Assembly: GCA_024220505.1 (NCBI GenBank)
Contig: JAKZZE010000003.1
Span: forward strand, 620,001-684,000
From: Rhizopus arrhizus
Taxonomy: Eukaryota; Mucoromycota; Mucoromycetes; Mucorales; Rhizopodaceae
DNA: 64,000 nucleotides
Direction: 5' to 3'
The notes under the pieces are model-generated. The model did not search any database, had not been told where the DNA came from, and saw nothing but the letters and a program-made list of their open reading frames with translations. Shown here in pieces: positions 11,272 to 23,259 of the stretch. Made by a program: the position numbers and the translations under genes. Position 1 is the stretch's first letter. Each line of letters begins with the position of its first letter.

Positions 11272-12363
11272 TTACACTTGATCTTCATGAAGTAAAGAGT
11301 CATAATGAACAGGACAACCTTTTCCTCTTTGTAACCAAGATGCTAGACAGTGTTGATGATATGAACATAAACAAATCATTCTAGATATTTTATCACCTAT
11401 AGCCCATCCCATTTTAGCCATATTTTGCTAATTGTATTATTCAATTACCTTCTGCAAATTCATCAAAACAAATAGGACATTCGTCGCCAACTTGTGTAGA
11501 ATCACTAGCCAGCTCATATACTTTTTTTTATTAGCACACATATACATTCTCTAATATGTAGTATATTTAAGACATGTTTTACCTATGTATCTTGGTAACT
11601 GAACAGGTGGACTTCCTACATTAAGGCATCGCTGGAGATGCTTTTCTTGGTCACCCCTTTGCATATTCAAAAATGATGCCCCACACACAGGACAATCAAT
11701 CATTAAACTTGAAGCACTATTACTACGCTGCATTTCAAAAGCAAATGAACGTGAACGGTGTCTTGAGCGTATGATGGGTACACGAAAGCATGCATCACAA
11801 ACGCGTTGTGTTTGTGAAGCTAAGAATGGATACTGTGATGATGATACCATTGGATCCTCAATCAATTCTTCCACAGGTAGTTTAATACGATGTGAACTAC
11901 ATTTATCACAGACAATCTGTCCACAACGACTACAATGACCGTATTATTATTTTCTTTCTTGATTTTAATATGCATTGACTTACCGACAATGATGTCTTCG
12001 TACTAAAAAGTTGAAACGTCGGTGGCAACGTCTACACTCAGGCGCATGTCTATCTAATTCCCAAACACGCTGTGACCTGGGTAATAGACCAGTGACTAAA
12101 TCAGCATTGCTTTTACTTCGTGTTCTTGTTGCGTCACTTGAACTATGTACCGGGTTTAGGGAAGTTGTAGTGGTAGTAATTATACTGGTAGGTAATTGAA
12201 TAGTAGAATCTGTTTGTTGTTCGGTAGTCGATAAATCATTGAAAGGATTTAATAAATAATTTCCATGTTCTTCAGTCAAGTCTTCTTCAGAATCTGATTC
12301 TTCTTGACGTTGTCGTTCTTCGGAAGTATTATTATGGTTTTCTGAATGGTTTATTTCTGACAT
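11272..12363 (-). CDS. FYVE and RING zinc-finger protein, probable endosomal E3 ubiquitin ligase
   Basis: The N-terminal about 110 residues are acidic and Ser/Thr-rich, low complexity. Then comes a FYVE domain with WELDRHAPECRRC, RRHHCRRCG and IVCDKC; these bind PI3P on endosomes and vacuoles. A middle C2HC-type finger reads CPVCGASF...HLQRC. A C-terminal RING-H2 reads CPICFDEFAEGD, then CSYHQHCLASWLQRGKGCPVH. An intron splits the FYVE motif at HHCR|RCG (donor GTAAGT; the join restores an Arg codon). Yeast Pib1 and a fission-yeast FYVE-RING protein share the FYVE-plus-RING layout, so a role as endosomal or vacuolar ubiquitin ligase is inferred. The start at 12363 is preferred over an upstream ATG at 12465 that adds a Phe/Ile-rich stretch resembling leader DNA. 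Confidence 0.85.
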
Positions 12364-13244
12364 TACGTATGTAAAAAGAACTAAATTTTTCCCCTTCCTT
12401 ATAAGAAATATAAATATATTTATGTAAAAAAATAAAATGTGACCTTTATAAAGCGTAATATTCAAAACATTGGGGGAGGGGTTTTTTTTATTAAAATATA
12501 AGTTACTTCTAACTTATTTCAAGCAAAAATAAACTAAATTATAGTAATGAGCACTATATAAAGGATCAGAGGCTTTATCTTTTCTTATAACTGTGAAAGT
12601 GCTAGGGCCATTACACATTCTTTCATTAGTGGTTTACAGTACTTTTAAAGCAAAATAACCTACCTATGCTTGGGAGTTGTTTTTATTGTAATTCCGCTGT
12701 TACACACAGCCAAATTCGTTATAAATTCAAAACTGCTTTCAATAGCACTTAAAAAAGAAAGATAAAACAACAGAGAATAGTAAAATCCAATAGCAAGCGT
12801 CACCTATTTCTTTCCGCTGTTTTTATTTCTTATTTTTATTTTTTACTACTATTATTTTAAACAGGTCATTTTCATTGCCAGTTCCCCACCGTTCATAAAA
12901 GAGCAGAAAGGAAAGTAAATGAAACAAGTACGTGAAATAAGTAAAAGATGAAACTCTTAATCGTTTAAAAGCAATGAAGTATAATCTATTCCCGATTGTT
13001 TTTATTTATCAACTCATTTCCTTGACATGAAAATTTTGTTTCACGAGAAAAAAAAAAAAAGAAGAAATAAAAAATTAATCCAGGGTTTTCCTTTTTTCCC
13101 CTTTTTTTTCACTCTTTGTATTATTATTTAATATAGCTGTTTGTGTGTGTATATAAACTACAAGTTGTACCCCCTGTGTGTGTATATATAAGCATATATA
13201 TACTTTTTCTCTCTCTCTTTATATAAATACATATAGTTGACATA
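12364..13244. other. divergent promoter region
   Basis: 880 bases between two divergently transcribed genes. It contains homopolymer A and T runs, a TG/TA microsatellite at about 13140-13205 and a CT run (about 13210) shortly before the ATG at 13245. The TATATATA blocks are candidate TATA elements for the acidic gene. No coding signal. Confidence 0.5.
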
Positions 13245-14492
13245 ATGTTGGACCATTCAACTGAATCAGTAATGACACAAGAAGAATATTTACAAGTGGA
13301 TATACCCGACAATAATGATCCATTCTATTTAGCTAATAAGACATTTTATACTACTTGTCATAAAATATCGCGTCAAAATAATCCAAGTTTCAGAAAGAAG
13401 CCACCTTACACTTTTTTAGAAAATTGGTTGATTCACAGTCTATTTAGTAAATCACAACAAATATTACTCAGATTCCCAGTAATTCACCCAAGAGTGATGA
13501 TGACTGAAGGAGACTTTATCTATACCCCACATCAAATGATGAATAATACAGATCATGGTTATTACTCGAACCAATATGAAGATGAGGAAGACGAAGAAGA
13601 ATATTATGATGATGATACTTTTATCATTGGTGATGAAGGTGTCATCGTTATGAGTGCTCCTGCCCCTGATATATTAGCAGAAAGCAGCAACCATTCAATT
13701 GTTATGGATGAAAACACCTGGATGGGTCACAGTAAATATAATGGAAATGGTTTAACACTCCATGTTGTGAATCCAGATTTGGATGAGGAAGAGGATCATA
13801 ATGAACGACAGCAACCAATAAGAAGAAGACTTGCTTTTCATACACAACTTCAAATGGTCGCGGAAGAGGAAGAGGAAGAGGAAGAAGAGGAGGGATGTAA
13901 GGAAGAGGAAGACGAAAATCCCAAGTTGAATGGCTTATCAATGTCACCCGAAATATTAAACTGGTATCGTTCGACTGATTTGAAATCAATGAAATCCATC
14001 ATTTATGAAGAGCAATCGTCGGTTATTGAAGGTTCAAATATCACTACTAATGATATCCAAAGCAATGAGGGTAATAGCGAGGGCAACAAGGGCTGCATGC
14101 ATGAAATAAGTCATGAAAAGGAACTGTTATCAAGTCGTCGCTCTAATAGCAAATCATATCAATCTTTAGCAGACATGATATTTGAAGAAGAAGAAGAAGA
14201 AGAGGAGGAAGTGGAAAATCGTGAAGTGTGCTCTCAACAAATAAGTACCACTACCTCTTATGGTACTGTCTTGCATCATTCTCCCGAACAAGGTATGATT
14301 CGAATATCTGGAAGTTTTGTCAATGCTACTTGGGCAGCTATCGATATAGCACAAGCATATCACGAGGATGAAAGTGAAAAAAATCTATTGGGATTTGCTA
14401 GTTGTGTGCTTAAAATATGGAAAGAGTTAATTTTTGGTGTAGGGCCTATGCTTAATTGGAGAGGCCGTATAAAACTACAAACACCCATTTAA
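13245..14492 (+). CDS. acidic protein of unknown function
   Basis: An intronless frame of 415 residues with a TATA-rich promoter immediately upstream. It has two long Glu-rich runs (about residues 206-224 and 313-322, encoded by GAA/GAG repeats) and an acidic Asp/Glu/Tyr segment near residue 110. The last about 70 residues (from ISGSFVNATWAAIDIAQAY) are less acidic and look like a folded part or helix: LGFASCVLKIWKELIFGVGPML. No catalytic motif is visible. The composition would suit a nuclear or chromatin-associated acidic protein, but this is a guess. I do not recognise the family. Confidence 0.65.
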   Translation: MLDHSTESVMTQEEYLQVDIPDNNDPFYLANKTFYTTCHKISRQNNPSFRKKPPYTFLENWLIHSLFSKSQQILLRFPVIHPRVMMTEGDFIYTPHQMMNNTDHGYYSNQYEDEEDEEEYYDDDTFIIGDEGVIVMSAPAPDILAESSNHSIVMDENTWMGHSKYNGNGLTLHVVNPDLDEEEDHNERQQPIRRRLAFHTQLQMVAEEEEEEEEEEGCKEEEDENPKLNGLSMSPEILNWYRSTDLKSMKSIIYEEQSSVIEGSNITTNDIQSNEGNSEGNKGCMHEISHEKELLSSRRSNSKSYQSLADMIFEEEEEEEEEVENREVCSQQISTTTSYGTVLHHSPEQGMIRISGSFVNATWAAIDIAQAYHEDESEKNLLGFASCVLKIWKELIFGVGPMLNWRGRIKLQTPI

Positions 14493-14626
14493 TTCCACCA
14501 CATGTATTTTATCTTACTTTGATTTCCTTTCTTTTTATGTGTTATTATTATCCATTCATTTATTCAGTATATAAACTTTCTTTATTGTACAGCGTTTCTC
14601 ACAAGTTTGACTTCTTAATTTACTAA

Positions 14627-15137
14627 TGTTATAGAACAGTAACTGATCGTAATTGATATTGATAAATATAAGTCTTAATACAAGATCATAATTAAATAAA
14701 AATATAAGTTTATTTAAATAAGATCATACAATCAATTCCAATTAAACATATTCTTTTAGAATAAGTATCAACTAAAATACCAAAATCGAATCCAATGTCA
14801 GGAATATTGCTAATCTTTCACATAATTGAAATAACGCGTAAAATAAAGTTGTTCAAATCAGTGAGGATTTCCCAGAATAAAAGATAATCGATGATAGACA
14901 TACAAAAGAACAAATGAAAAGCTTTCATAATCATAATTATAGACGACACTTGTTAAAGTACCTGAAGATTAGAAGAACGCTTACAATAGAAGATATCAAA
15001 TAAGATATAAATACCTGGCTTCCATTAGAATAATTTTTACTTTAAACTGAAATAAATCTCAGTCTCAAAAAGTACTCACACTGTTTCTTGAACTTTTTTT
15101 CTACTTTTTATTCAATTATTTCAACCACTATACAACA
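14627..15137 (+). repeat. LTR copy, same family as the solo LTR at 57.4 kb
   Basis: It begins TGTTATAGAACAGTAAC and ends ACTATACAACA, so it has the TG...CA ends of a retroelement LTR. It aligns along almost its full length with 57362-57928, apart from a roughly 25-base block after the TTCTTTTAGAATA motif and other small indels. The flanking 5-mers (ACTAA and GACTC) do not match, so no target duplication is kept. Ty3-type RNase H sequence abuts its right end, so this is an element end, not a simple solo LTR. Confidence 0.8.
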
Positions 15138-15330
15138 GACTCGACATGGTCGATACTTGATTTCGTATTCATATTCTGCTAATATGGTAATCCATCTTGC
15201 TATAATACCAATGGAGTTTTTTTGTATTTAGTCAATCTTTTAGTGCTGAATGATCTGTGATGATGGTGAATTTTCGTCCAAGAAGATAAGGTCTAAAGTA
15301 TTTGACAGCTCAAATAACGGCTAAGCATTC

Positions 15331-15332
<2 letters not shown>
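15138..15332 (-). pseudogene. decayed Ty3/gypsy RNase H fragment
   Basis: Minus-strand translation of 15332-15140 gives ECLAVI, stop, AVKYFRPYLLGRKFTI and TDHSALK, the RNase H block of Ty3/gypsy pol proteins (compare the intact element at 59.6 kb, which reads TDHAALK). A stop replaces the expected Trp, and further stops follow. The fragment adjoins the LTR at 15137 and ends at a 35-base T tract. Confidence 0.8.

Positions 15333-15367
<35 letters not shown>
15333..15367. repeat. 35-base T homopolymer
   Basis: An uninterrupted T run directly next to the RNase H fragment. It is one of the longest homopolymers in the window. Confidence 0.95.
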
Positions 15368-15374
<7 letters not shown>

Positions 15375-16514
15375 TTGAATTATCATCATTTTTCCTCTTA
15401 AAAGCTTTGTTTATGTTTCATTACATTAATAAAATCAAGTCTTTTGAGGCATATAATTCGTTATAATTCCTTTTTGTTTTATCTTTTTTATTACGTTTTT
15501 CTAAAAACAGCTTAATTTACAAGATCCGGTGATCATTTGTTACAAGCCAACTTGTAATCAAATCTATCATTACATTGGAGCTAAGGTGCACTCAAAAATT
15601 TGATTTTATTTAAACATATCTCTTTACGCTACAAACATCTGTTAGCAACAAAATGATCACAATGCAACGCAAACACAAAACAAAGCCTATTGTGAGCACG
15701 GTATTTGCCATGATCATAAGTTTGATTATGAGGGCGAAGCCTATCTTTAGGACAGAGTTGATGATTGCAACAACATTAACAAAAAAAAATATCACAAAGA
15801 TTTATGTGAAAATAACTATCGAAATTAATTACGCTTAGACAAATCAAATACTTTGCTCAAATTAGATCATTTACCTACAGTCTGTAATACAGTTCAACCA
15901 AGACCTATTAATATCCCAGAATTCATGGATTAAAGCAAGTTTGAATGGTATAAATAAGCATATACTTTTTAACTTTACTATTTTAGTTTTTATTGAACAC
16001 TTTAATCCATGAATAAGAAAGCCAAATCCTTTAAAACAAATCATTTTCTTTACATCTACTGTAACCTTTTGTCAAGCCTTTAAATCAAATATATTAAAGT
16101 AACTTGGTTCTAAAGATTATATACATCAAATGGTTTTACGAACTATTATTACTTGAAAATAGATTCTGCTCTAGATTTTGATCTCTAACAATAAGCAATT
16201 CTACTCAAATTAAACCTGCATGCAGGAAAACTATAGAATTCCACCGAGATAATTTCTATTTCTTATACAATTTTCGCCATTCTACTTCATTCATTTTTAT
16301 TCAGCTCATATGTATTCTTTATCTCAAGTAGAAACAATAATAGAAACGAAAGTGATACCAAGTTCACTTTAAAATGAACGATTTGGCTTAATATTATCAA
16401 CTTCATGTTGTTCAGGAGCACTAAAACATATTTGCAACTGGACACTACAAAAGGTAGGATATTGTATAAAAAGTATCCGTGTTGGTGCATTAAATGGAAA
16501 TATGCTTGCATTTT
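15368..16514. other. intergenic region with possible element debris
   Basis: About 1.1 kb. 15500-15910 shows coding-like composition on the plus strand (short pieces such as TNDHNATQTQNKAYCEHG and TVCNTVQPRPINIPEFMD) broken by stops. This could be debris of the adjacent retroelement or another repeat. The remainder is AT-rich with no signal. Confidence 0.4.
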
Positions 16515-19500
16515 TTATTCACGAATCGATTCCAATAGCTGACTAACGGTTTGTAATAAATGATACATTTCATATTGCTTGGCAGGAGAAGTAACACTTT
16601 TGGCACAAATAGATGCATTTGTTAGGTATTCAAAACGTGTTTGATTGTTCAGTCCCCTAAAAAAGTATAAGCAAATACACAGCTATGTTGTATAATCAAC
16701 TTACTCTGATTGACCTAAAGTGATATATGCTTTAGCTGCCTTTTCAAATTGTTCATGTTTTCTGTAGTATTTGGCAAGAACTCTAAGTCGTTTATAAGAC
16801 AATGGGTGTATGTTTAAGTATTCTTCAAGATGACTTGGTGATTCCTTTAAAAAATTTAAACAGTAGTCCTCCACATTAATATACAACATACCTTGATTAG
16901 CTCGTCCTCAATATTATGTTCCATAAATTTTTCATACATGTAGTGATGGAAAGTGATATCATCCGAGCTAAATGCAGCCGAATAAACTTCCTTTTTAACA
17001 TCAATAACGGAGCTAATAGAAACCTTTCTTGTAACTTCTAAAAGTATATCAAATACAGTATCATAGAATGGCTGTTTGGCATTGAATAAACCTGCTACAG
17101 AGTCATTCATAAGGTAACCAGCTTTTGTAAGCTCATTTGTGGTATTGTTGGGGTCACGAGCTTTGGCGCAAGCCAATGCAATGTTAACACCATATACCGG
17201 ATAACCTTGAGATGTGAATTCTTTAGCTATTTCAGCCAAGCTTGGTGCGGGGATATGTGCTGCGATTTTTTGCAAGATATGTAAAGAGCTGTTCAAAATG
17301 GCCTTAGTTTGGCTACCAGGTGCAGAACGAGCAGAATGAATGTCATGGGTTGCACGGTGAAGAAGAACAACGTTTGCATCACAGAAAGAGCCACAATTTT
17401 GCTGAAGAATACTGATGACATACTCTGTATCATAATTCTGCTTTTTAAAAGTGTATTCAATCAGAGATCCTGATAAGTCGCGTACAAGCGATCGACCATC
17501 TGTTGTTGTAAGCAATTGTTTCAAACTGGCCGACTTGAGTCGTTCTTTTGAATGTGTCTTTAAACTTTGAGTAATAATGGCAATCTCACCGGTATCAATC
17601 AAGTAAACAAAGAAAGCAACAGCTTCTATCAAGTAAACGGCGAGCTCATACATATTTTTTATAGACTTTTCTTCTATAGTAGCATTGTTCTTGGGAAATA
17701 TGGCTGAATGACTAAAGGAAAACAGGTCAGTAAGATTATTTCTTTACAAATATTTTTCTCTTCACCTTTCAATAAATGTTACAAGGTTTTTCAATATAAT
17801 TTGAATATTCAGTAGATCTCCTTTTTTGATTGCGTTAATGTATGCATTTTTGCCTTCATTCAATATTTCAGTAAAGAGAGGTTTATCCCAAATAGGACGA
17901 ATGGTGCGATATATAAACAAAGCTAAACCATCATGTCGACTGGTATATTGTTGGTTTTGTGATGGCAAATCAGACAAAAGACGACTAAACTCTTGCAAGA
18001 GAATAGTGACAGTCTCAAGTGTTTGAGAAACAACAGGTTGAGAGGTATCCAACATGAAGCCACTGCCGCTTGGTGGGATAGAGGAAGTAACAAGGCCAAA
18101 AGACATGGCACAGGAGTTGGAGTATCCAAAATGATCAAAGAAATCTTTAAAATTGTTGATTCGCATTGCTGTATCTTGATAACTTGATGAAACAAGGCTG
18201 AATAGCATATCAACAGGTCTTTGCTTTATCAAAACACTCAAACCACATGTGGTCAAGACTAATAAATGCCTAGTCGGAGTGGTGTAATGAGCTGCTAGCT
18301 CATTCACTTGAGACTGAGTGCTAGAGGTTTCTGACATGGCAACAATCTTTCCAGCAACAGTAATCTCATCAACAAATTCAGTTAACGAAGGGCGACCTGC
18401 TAAAGTAGTGGAGACCAATTTGCCCAGATCAGGGCAAATAGTAAATACGGATTCTTTTTGTTGATCGTTCTTTACGAGAGCCAAAAAACCGTCTTTGTAA
18501 GTTGATTTAGAAAATACCTGACCTGGAAGTGTATTTTCAGGAGGGGTGCGAACGTGTATAAGAGCAAGGTCACTTGGGATATCTTCAGATTTTAAGTTAT
18601 CTCCATGTTGATGGTAGGTGTAGTATAAGCGACATCCGGATGATGTGATAGCGACGAGCTGATATGATCTTGATTCATGAATAGAAACAGGATGAATTGA
18701 AATGATTTTAAAATTATTGGCATTAATAAGTGGTGAATTGGGACACATGAGTCTTGAACTCTCACAGGATTTGGAGTAGGTAGTTATTGTTTGGTAATCT
18801 TGTCCATTTTTACCCAAATAAGTAACAATGATATGCGAGTGTTCTGTCAATTGATATAATACTCTTCCAGCTTCGTTAACAGCAATCTGAATGACGGGAT
18901 CATGTACAGATAAAAACAGAGCAGAAAAGATGCCAGAACTATGTAATCTCTTGGAGCATTTACCAGTAAACCATCCTTCAGTTTGCTATGTAATAAAATG
19001 TAAACATGTGTGTTTTAGAGAAAAAGCAATGCTGTATACTTTACTCTATAATCTAATTCCCATACATTTCCGTCATTGCCGAGCATAAACACACGTCCAT
19101 CACTTGTTCCAACAATAGATTTCATGTTGATGCCAGATGTGCTGGTATGTGTGTCTGTTTGGTGAAATCGAATACCATCAGTAGCGTCTTTGCTAATAGC
19201 AATAAGCTTCACTTGAGATACAGTAGAAACAATCAATAATCGGTATACTTTATCGCTATTAAACACATCAGGCTTGGGTCTAACAAATCCAATACCAACT
19301 ATGTCGTCTTCTTCCTCATAGATATTCATATCGTTGCTTCTGAAAAGTAAGAAAATATAAGTTATGCAGTAAATAAAAGTGTTATTTTCTTTGTTACCCA
19401 TTAACATAATCCCATAAATAAAGACATTTTCCAATTGCAAAATAAGCTCTATTAATTTCTGGTGAAATACCTGCTGGGCTGTCTGGTTTTACTAGTAAAA

Positions 19501-19851
19501 AAAAAAAAATAAAAAATAAAAAAAAAGTTTAGTAAATTCATTATTATTGTGTTTCCATAAGGATTAATTGAACTCACGTTGATTGATTCCCTCAATGCCA
19601 GAGATGGGCATGTTCAAGGTAGTCTTCAAGACAACAGGTTTGACTTTTTCACTTTTTGCTGTTTCATAAATAATGCGATCTATTTAGTCAATGTGTTAAT
19701 ATATAATCTCAAATGGTTTGTTTTTCAGTCTTTTACTGGAAAATGCTTGCTTTAAATCCGGAAATTGACGGTCAACGATGCCTCTACTTTCCAAAACAAC
19801 TGAAGCTTCTTCAATGGCGTCGAAGGCTTTTTCTGGACAACTTGTTTCCAT
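16515..19851 (-). CDS. Nup155/Nup170-type inner-ring nucleoporin, short C-terminus
   Basis: Large scaffold nucleoporins of this family form the inner ring of the nuclear pore, with an N-terminal beta-propeller and a C-terminal alpha-solenoid. About eight exons are read. The start METSCPEKAFDAIEEA is at 19851, followed by IIYETAKSEKVKPV and SPEINRAYFAIGKCLYLWDY. A propeller block has DDIVGIGFVRPKPDVF and GTSDGRVFMLGNDGNVWELD. The large exon near 18980-17762 carries ECSSRLMCPNS-like and CPDLGKLVS blocks and LFIYRTIRPIWDKPLF. The solenoid exons from 17653 to 16515 include RLRVLAKYYRKHEQFEKAAKAY. The last exon ends LLQTVSQLLESIRE at TAA 16517-16515. Total is about 1000 residues by eye, while yeast and animal members have about 1300-1500. 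The C-terminal helical tail therefore seems missing, or lies in exons I could not find. Confidence 0.88.
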
Positions 19852-21140
19852 ATTCAAAGAAAGTGAAAAAGAAAGGCAATGATAAAAAATTTTGAACGCG
19901 AAAAAAAAAAATCAGTGGTGTATTTGGATCCAAGCAGTCACCCATGTGGTCTATTGATGTCCCACATTCAAGTTTTCAGGTTGTATCAAGGATTGATCTT
20001 ATTTAACAAACATATAATACTGCTTATATGTGCTAATAGCTTTTAGAACTATTACTCTAGGGTGACAGCATTAGTATTAGTCAATTACGATCATCTTTTC
20101 CCTATTCCGTATTCATATTCTGTAGAAGGACATTGCAAGTGAAGAAATAAAAATAAACTTATTATGGAATTAACTTTAACTATTGGTACAATGACAATTG
20201 TTTTTCTTTTTGTTTCTAAAAAAAACAACTCATTTTACACAAGTTCTTTGCTAAAGCATTTTCATAAAATACTTACTCCTAACTTTCTACCGCAAATGTC
20301 TGCGTGAACCGTCATACAAAAAGTTACCTTGGCAGATAACTTTGTTTTTAAAAGAAAAAAAGGGGAACTTAATTAAATTTTGTAGGCAATACATTAGAAC
20401 ATCTAGTTAAAGTAGAAGATTGAGTATCTATTTATTTCTGTACAAGAACGCGTGTTAAACGAAAGGAATGAAGTTAAACGTATCTTTTGTGATGTCTTAG
20501 GAAAAAGTTTCATGATGCCAGACGCGTGATTTTGCTTAAAAGCTTAGCGATATGGTACTATAAATGGCGTTTGTCGGGGTTATTGAGACATGGTGAAACA
20601 AATGAGAAAGCTGAACACCGATGCCTTTAATAAACCAGATCTTCTCTTAGACATAAAAGAAGAGTCTACGTTATATAGTAGATTGACTAAAGACAAAGTA
20701 AATAGCCAAACATTCTACATAGTTCCATTCATGAAGCTCTCAGTAAACGTAGCATATTTAATAAAGCTACCAAGTTTAGGATCGGCTTTGAAGTGTTTGA
20801 TAAAAGAGGGTAAACATAATTAATTATCAGAATAATCAATAAAAAAGTAGTCTGACACTTTTTTATTTTTAAAATTCAGGGACTGAAAGGTTATGGATAG
20901 ATTATGAAGTTAACCTTTTTAATATCGGAAACTTTTCTTAAAATTTTCAATAGTCAATAATAATTAAAAGAATACACAAGCATTCTTGAAATGAAGATGT
21001 GAGTTCAAATTTAGACAAGTTCGGATAAAATGAATAAATCATATTGTTGCACAATAAACTGAATTCGCTTCTTGAATCAATGTACAATAATAAATAAGGG
21101 TGTAAACATCTGATTTTTTCCTTTCTTTTTCTTTTCAAGT
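19852..21140. other. divergent intergenic region
   Basis: About 1.3 kb between the nucleoporin and the vezatin-like gene. It holds a 77-codon open frame at 20590-20823 with no recognisable features, and some coding-like debris around 20460-20590. Nothing else is supported. Confidence 0.4.
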
Positions 21141-21477
21141 ATGAAACAAGACTTTACAAATATCACATCCCCTTTAAATGTCATCTTACTTTCACTTATA
21201 ATACTTTCTTACTTTTGTTATTCACCAACAAGGAGATCAATACTGCTTCAACTACTGATTATCCCGTGTTCTATCATCTATCACTGGACTCATTCTATAA
21301 AAGTAAGTGAATAAAGAATAATAAAAATTCTGGATATCCTTTTTAAATTTGCTTCAGGTTTTGTTTTCATTGTCTCTATCACCCAAGGAACAATCAAAAT
21401 TTGAAGAGCAGTTCAAGTACCTTATTGTCACATCTTCCTTATTTAATGAACTAAACCAACAGCAACAACAGCAGCAA

Positions 21478-21508
<31 letters not shown>

Positions 21509-22772
21509 AGCAGCAGCAGCAGTCAGCCTACCTGGAGACATCTACACCAATCACATCAGGAGTAATCAACTCTGTTGTTTTGGTTGCAAACGTGTTTTAT
21601 ATTTTGCTATTAGCAGCAGTTTATAAATATTACTATCATGAAATAATCATCTATGGACTCACTTTAAGCTACGCAGTCTCCTCCTATTTCCTCTATAGAC
21701 ATAATGTAAGTTCATGATAAAAGAAGGTTTAATTTGCATTAACATATATTCTAGAAACATGTGCAGATTAGAAAAATACACGCATCTGCTCTTGACTCCA
21801 TGCATAAAATTATTTTATTATCTCAAAAAAGTGATACAATTTTAACTAGGCTATCGTATCATTCTCTTCAGGCATTGATCCCTTTAGTCAAATCTCATCT
21901 TGCAATTTATTCTAAACTGATTGAAGAACTACAGCCGTTAACTGACCCTCAAAACCTCTCTAGACTTCAAAACATGTACATGACTGTCAAAGTACAACAA
22001 ACTGACTTTCTCATCTTGAGTATTCGAGCAAAACGTCGAGAATACCTTTTACACCTCTTGGCACTTGATGTCATGTCAAATAATCACGCAGCTCATTACG
22101 GCAGAAACTGGAAGCGTGCTATTCAAGTAAACAACCAGCTTGTTTTGGAATACAACGCATTGAATAAACAGTTGTACGAGGTAACTACGACTGAATCCCT
22201 TACAGTAATCACAGGTAGGTTTAAATAAATAGGATAAAGAACTCCTTATTTATACTCTTCATATAGAATCTAGAAACATGAAAGAAGTATCAAGCCCTCA
22301 TCCTATTTCTGTTCCATCAACACCTGCTTCTGATTTTTTGATGGATGAAGCCTGCGTGTCACTTATGCAAAAAATAGCTACAGTAGAACGGCAGATGGAT
22401 GAATCTCAGTCTAAATTATTTGCATGCAGACAGGATGTCAAATATTTGTCTTCCGGAAGAGGTAAATGAACCAAGTACAGTATTTCTATCAGTAAAAATA
22501 CTTACACATCATTCACAGTCTCTACACAAAGTCTCAACAGAATTAGCAAACGTTTCACAAATATCAACGATACGTTGACAAAGTTAATGAATCAGTGGAC
22601 AGAAAGTAAAAGCATCTTGGACTCTTTATTGGCAGAACGTCAGCATAAAGATGATGGCTCACTGCCTTCACCTCCGTCATCCCCTGTTAGACAAGAAGTT
22701 CAAAGGAGCTTCAGCTTAAATCACGGAGACATTCATATGAGAAGACGGAATCGGAACTCATATTTCCTTTAG
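21141..22772 (+). CDS. vezatin-like membrane protein with polyglutamine tract
   Basis: Five exons are read, with joins at 21302 (AAA|GTAAGT), about 21709 (RHN|), about 22214 and about 22460, each restoring frame. The N-terminus has two hydrophobic segments in exon 1 (VILLSLIILSYFCYS and LLIIPCSIIYHW) and two in exon 2 (SVVLVANVFYILLLAAVY and IIIYGLTLSYAVSSYFLY), flanking a run of more than 20 Gln encoded by mixed CAA/CAG. The rest is helical and cytosolic: RKIHASALDSMHKIILLSQ, a basic RAKRREYLLHLLALDVM, and a late helix ISKRFTNINDTLTKLMNQW. This double membrane hairpin followed by helices resembles the vezatin/Inp2 group of myosin-binding membrane proteins, which in yeast tether peroxisomes to myosin V. 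The family call is moderate and rests on layout and helix patterns only. Confidence 0.6.
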
Positions 22773-23259
22773 AATTCTGAAAACCCCCTTCAAAAAAAAA
22801 AGATTTGACAATTATTTGTTGGTCAACAAACATAAAACTTACTATTTATATTTCACACAAAATTCAATTTTATCGCTCTTATTGAGGATTATAAACATCA
22901 TTTTGTATCTTTTGAAATATTTAGTTTTTGCGTTAAAACAAAGAATATGGGAGCTTATTTATCGCATGCAAAATGCCCTTTCGACCTCTTTTTTGTCACT
23001 CGCATAAATAAATCGCTTTGTTTATTTCAACGTTACATAGTTTATCTTTAATTCCGCTCGCGCAGACTTATTTGTAAACTTTTTTTTGACTGGAAGGGTA
23101 GATTCAAGAAGACTACAGTCAACCCTTAGTGTAATCGCAGGATATTCTGTTTTCACATTCTGTTTACCCATCAGCTAGCATCAAGAATCAACCAGGACAA
23201 CGACGACACCCTACTTACAAACAATACAATATCAGTGGTGAACATATTTTATTTACAAA
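22773..23259. other. convergent intergenic region
   Basis: 490 AT-rich bases between the 3' ends of the vezatin-like and Npr3 genes. No coding signal. Confidence 0.4.

Noticed and set aside
20590..20823. 77-codon plus-strand frame
   Set aside because: Short, no family features, and surrounded by coding-like debris; could be a remnant but no gene can be defined.
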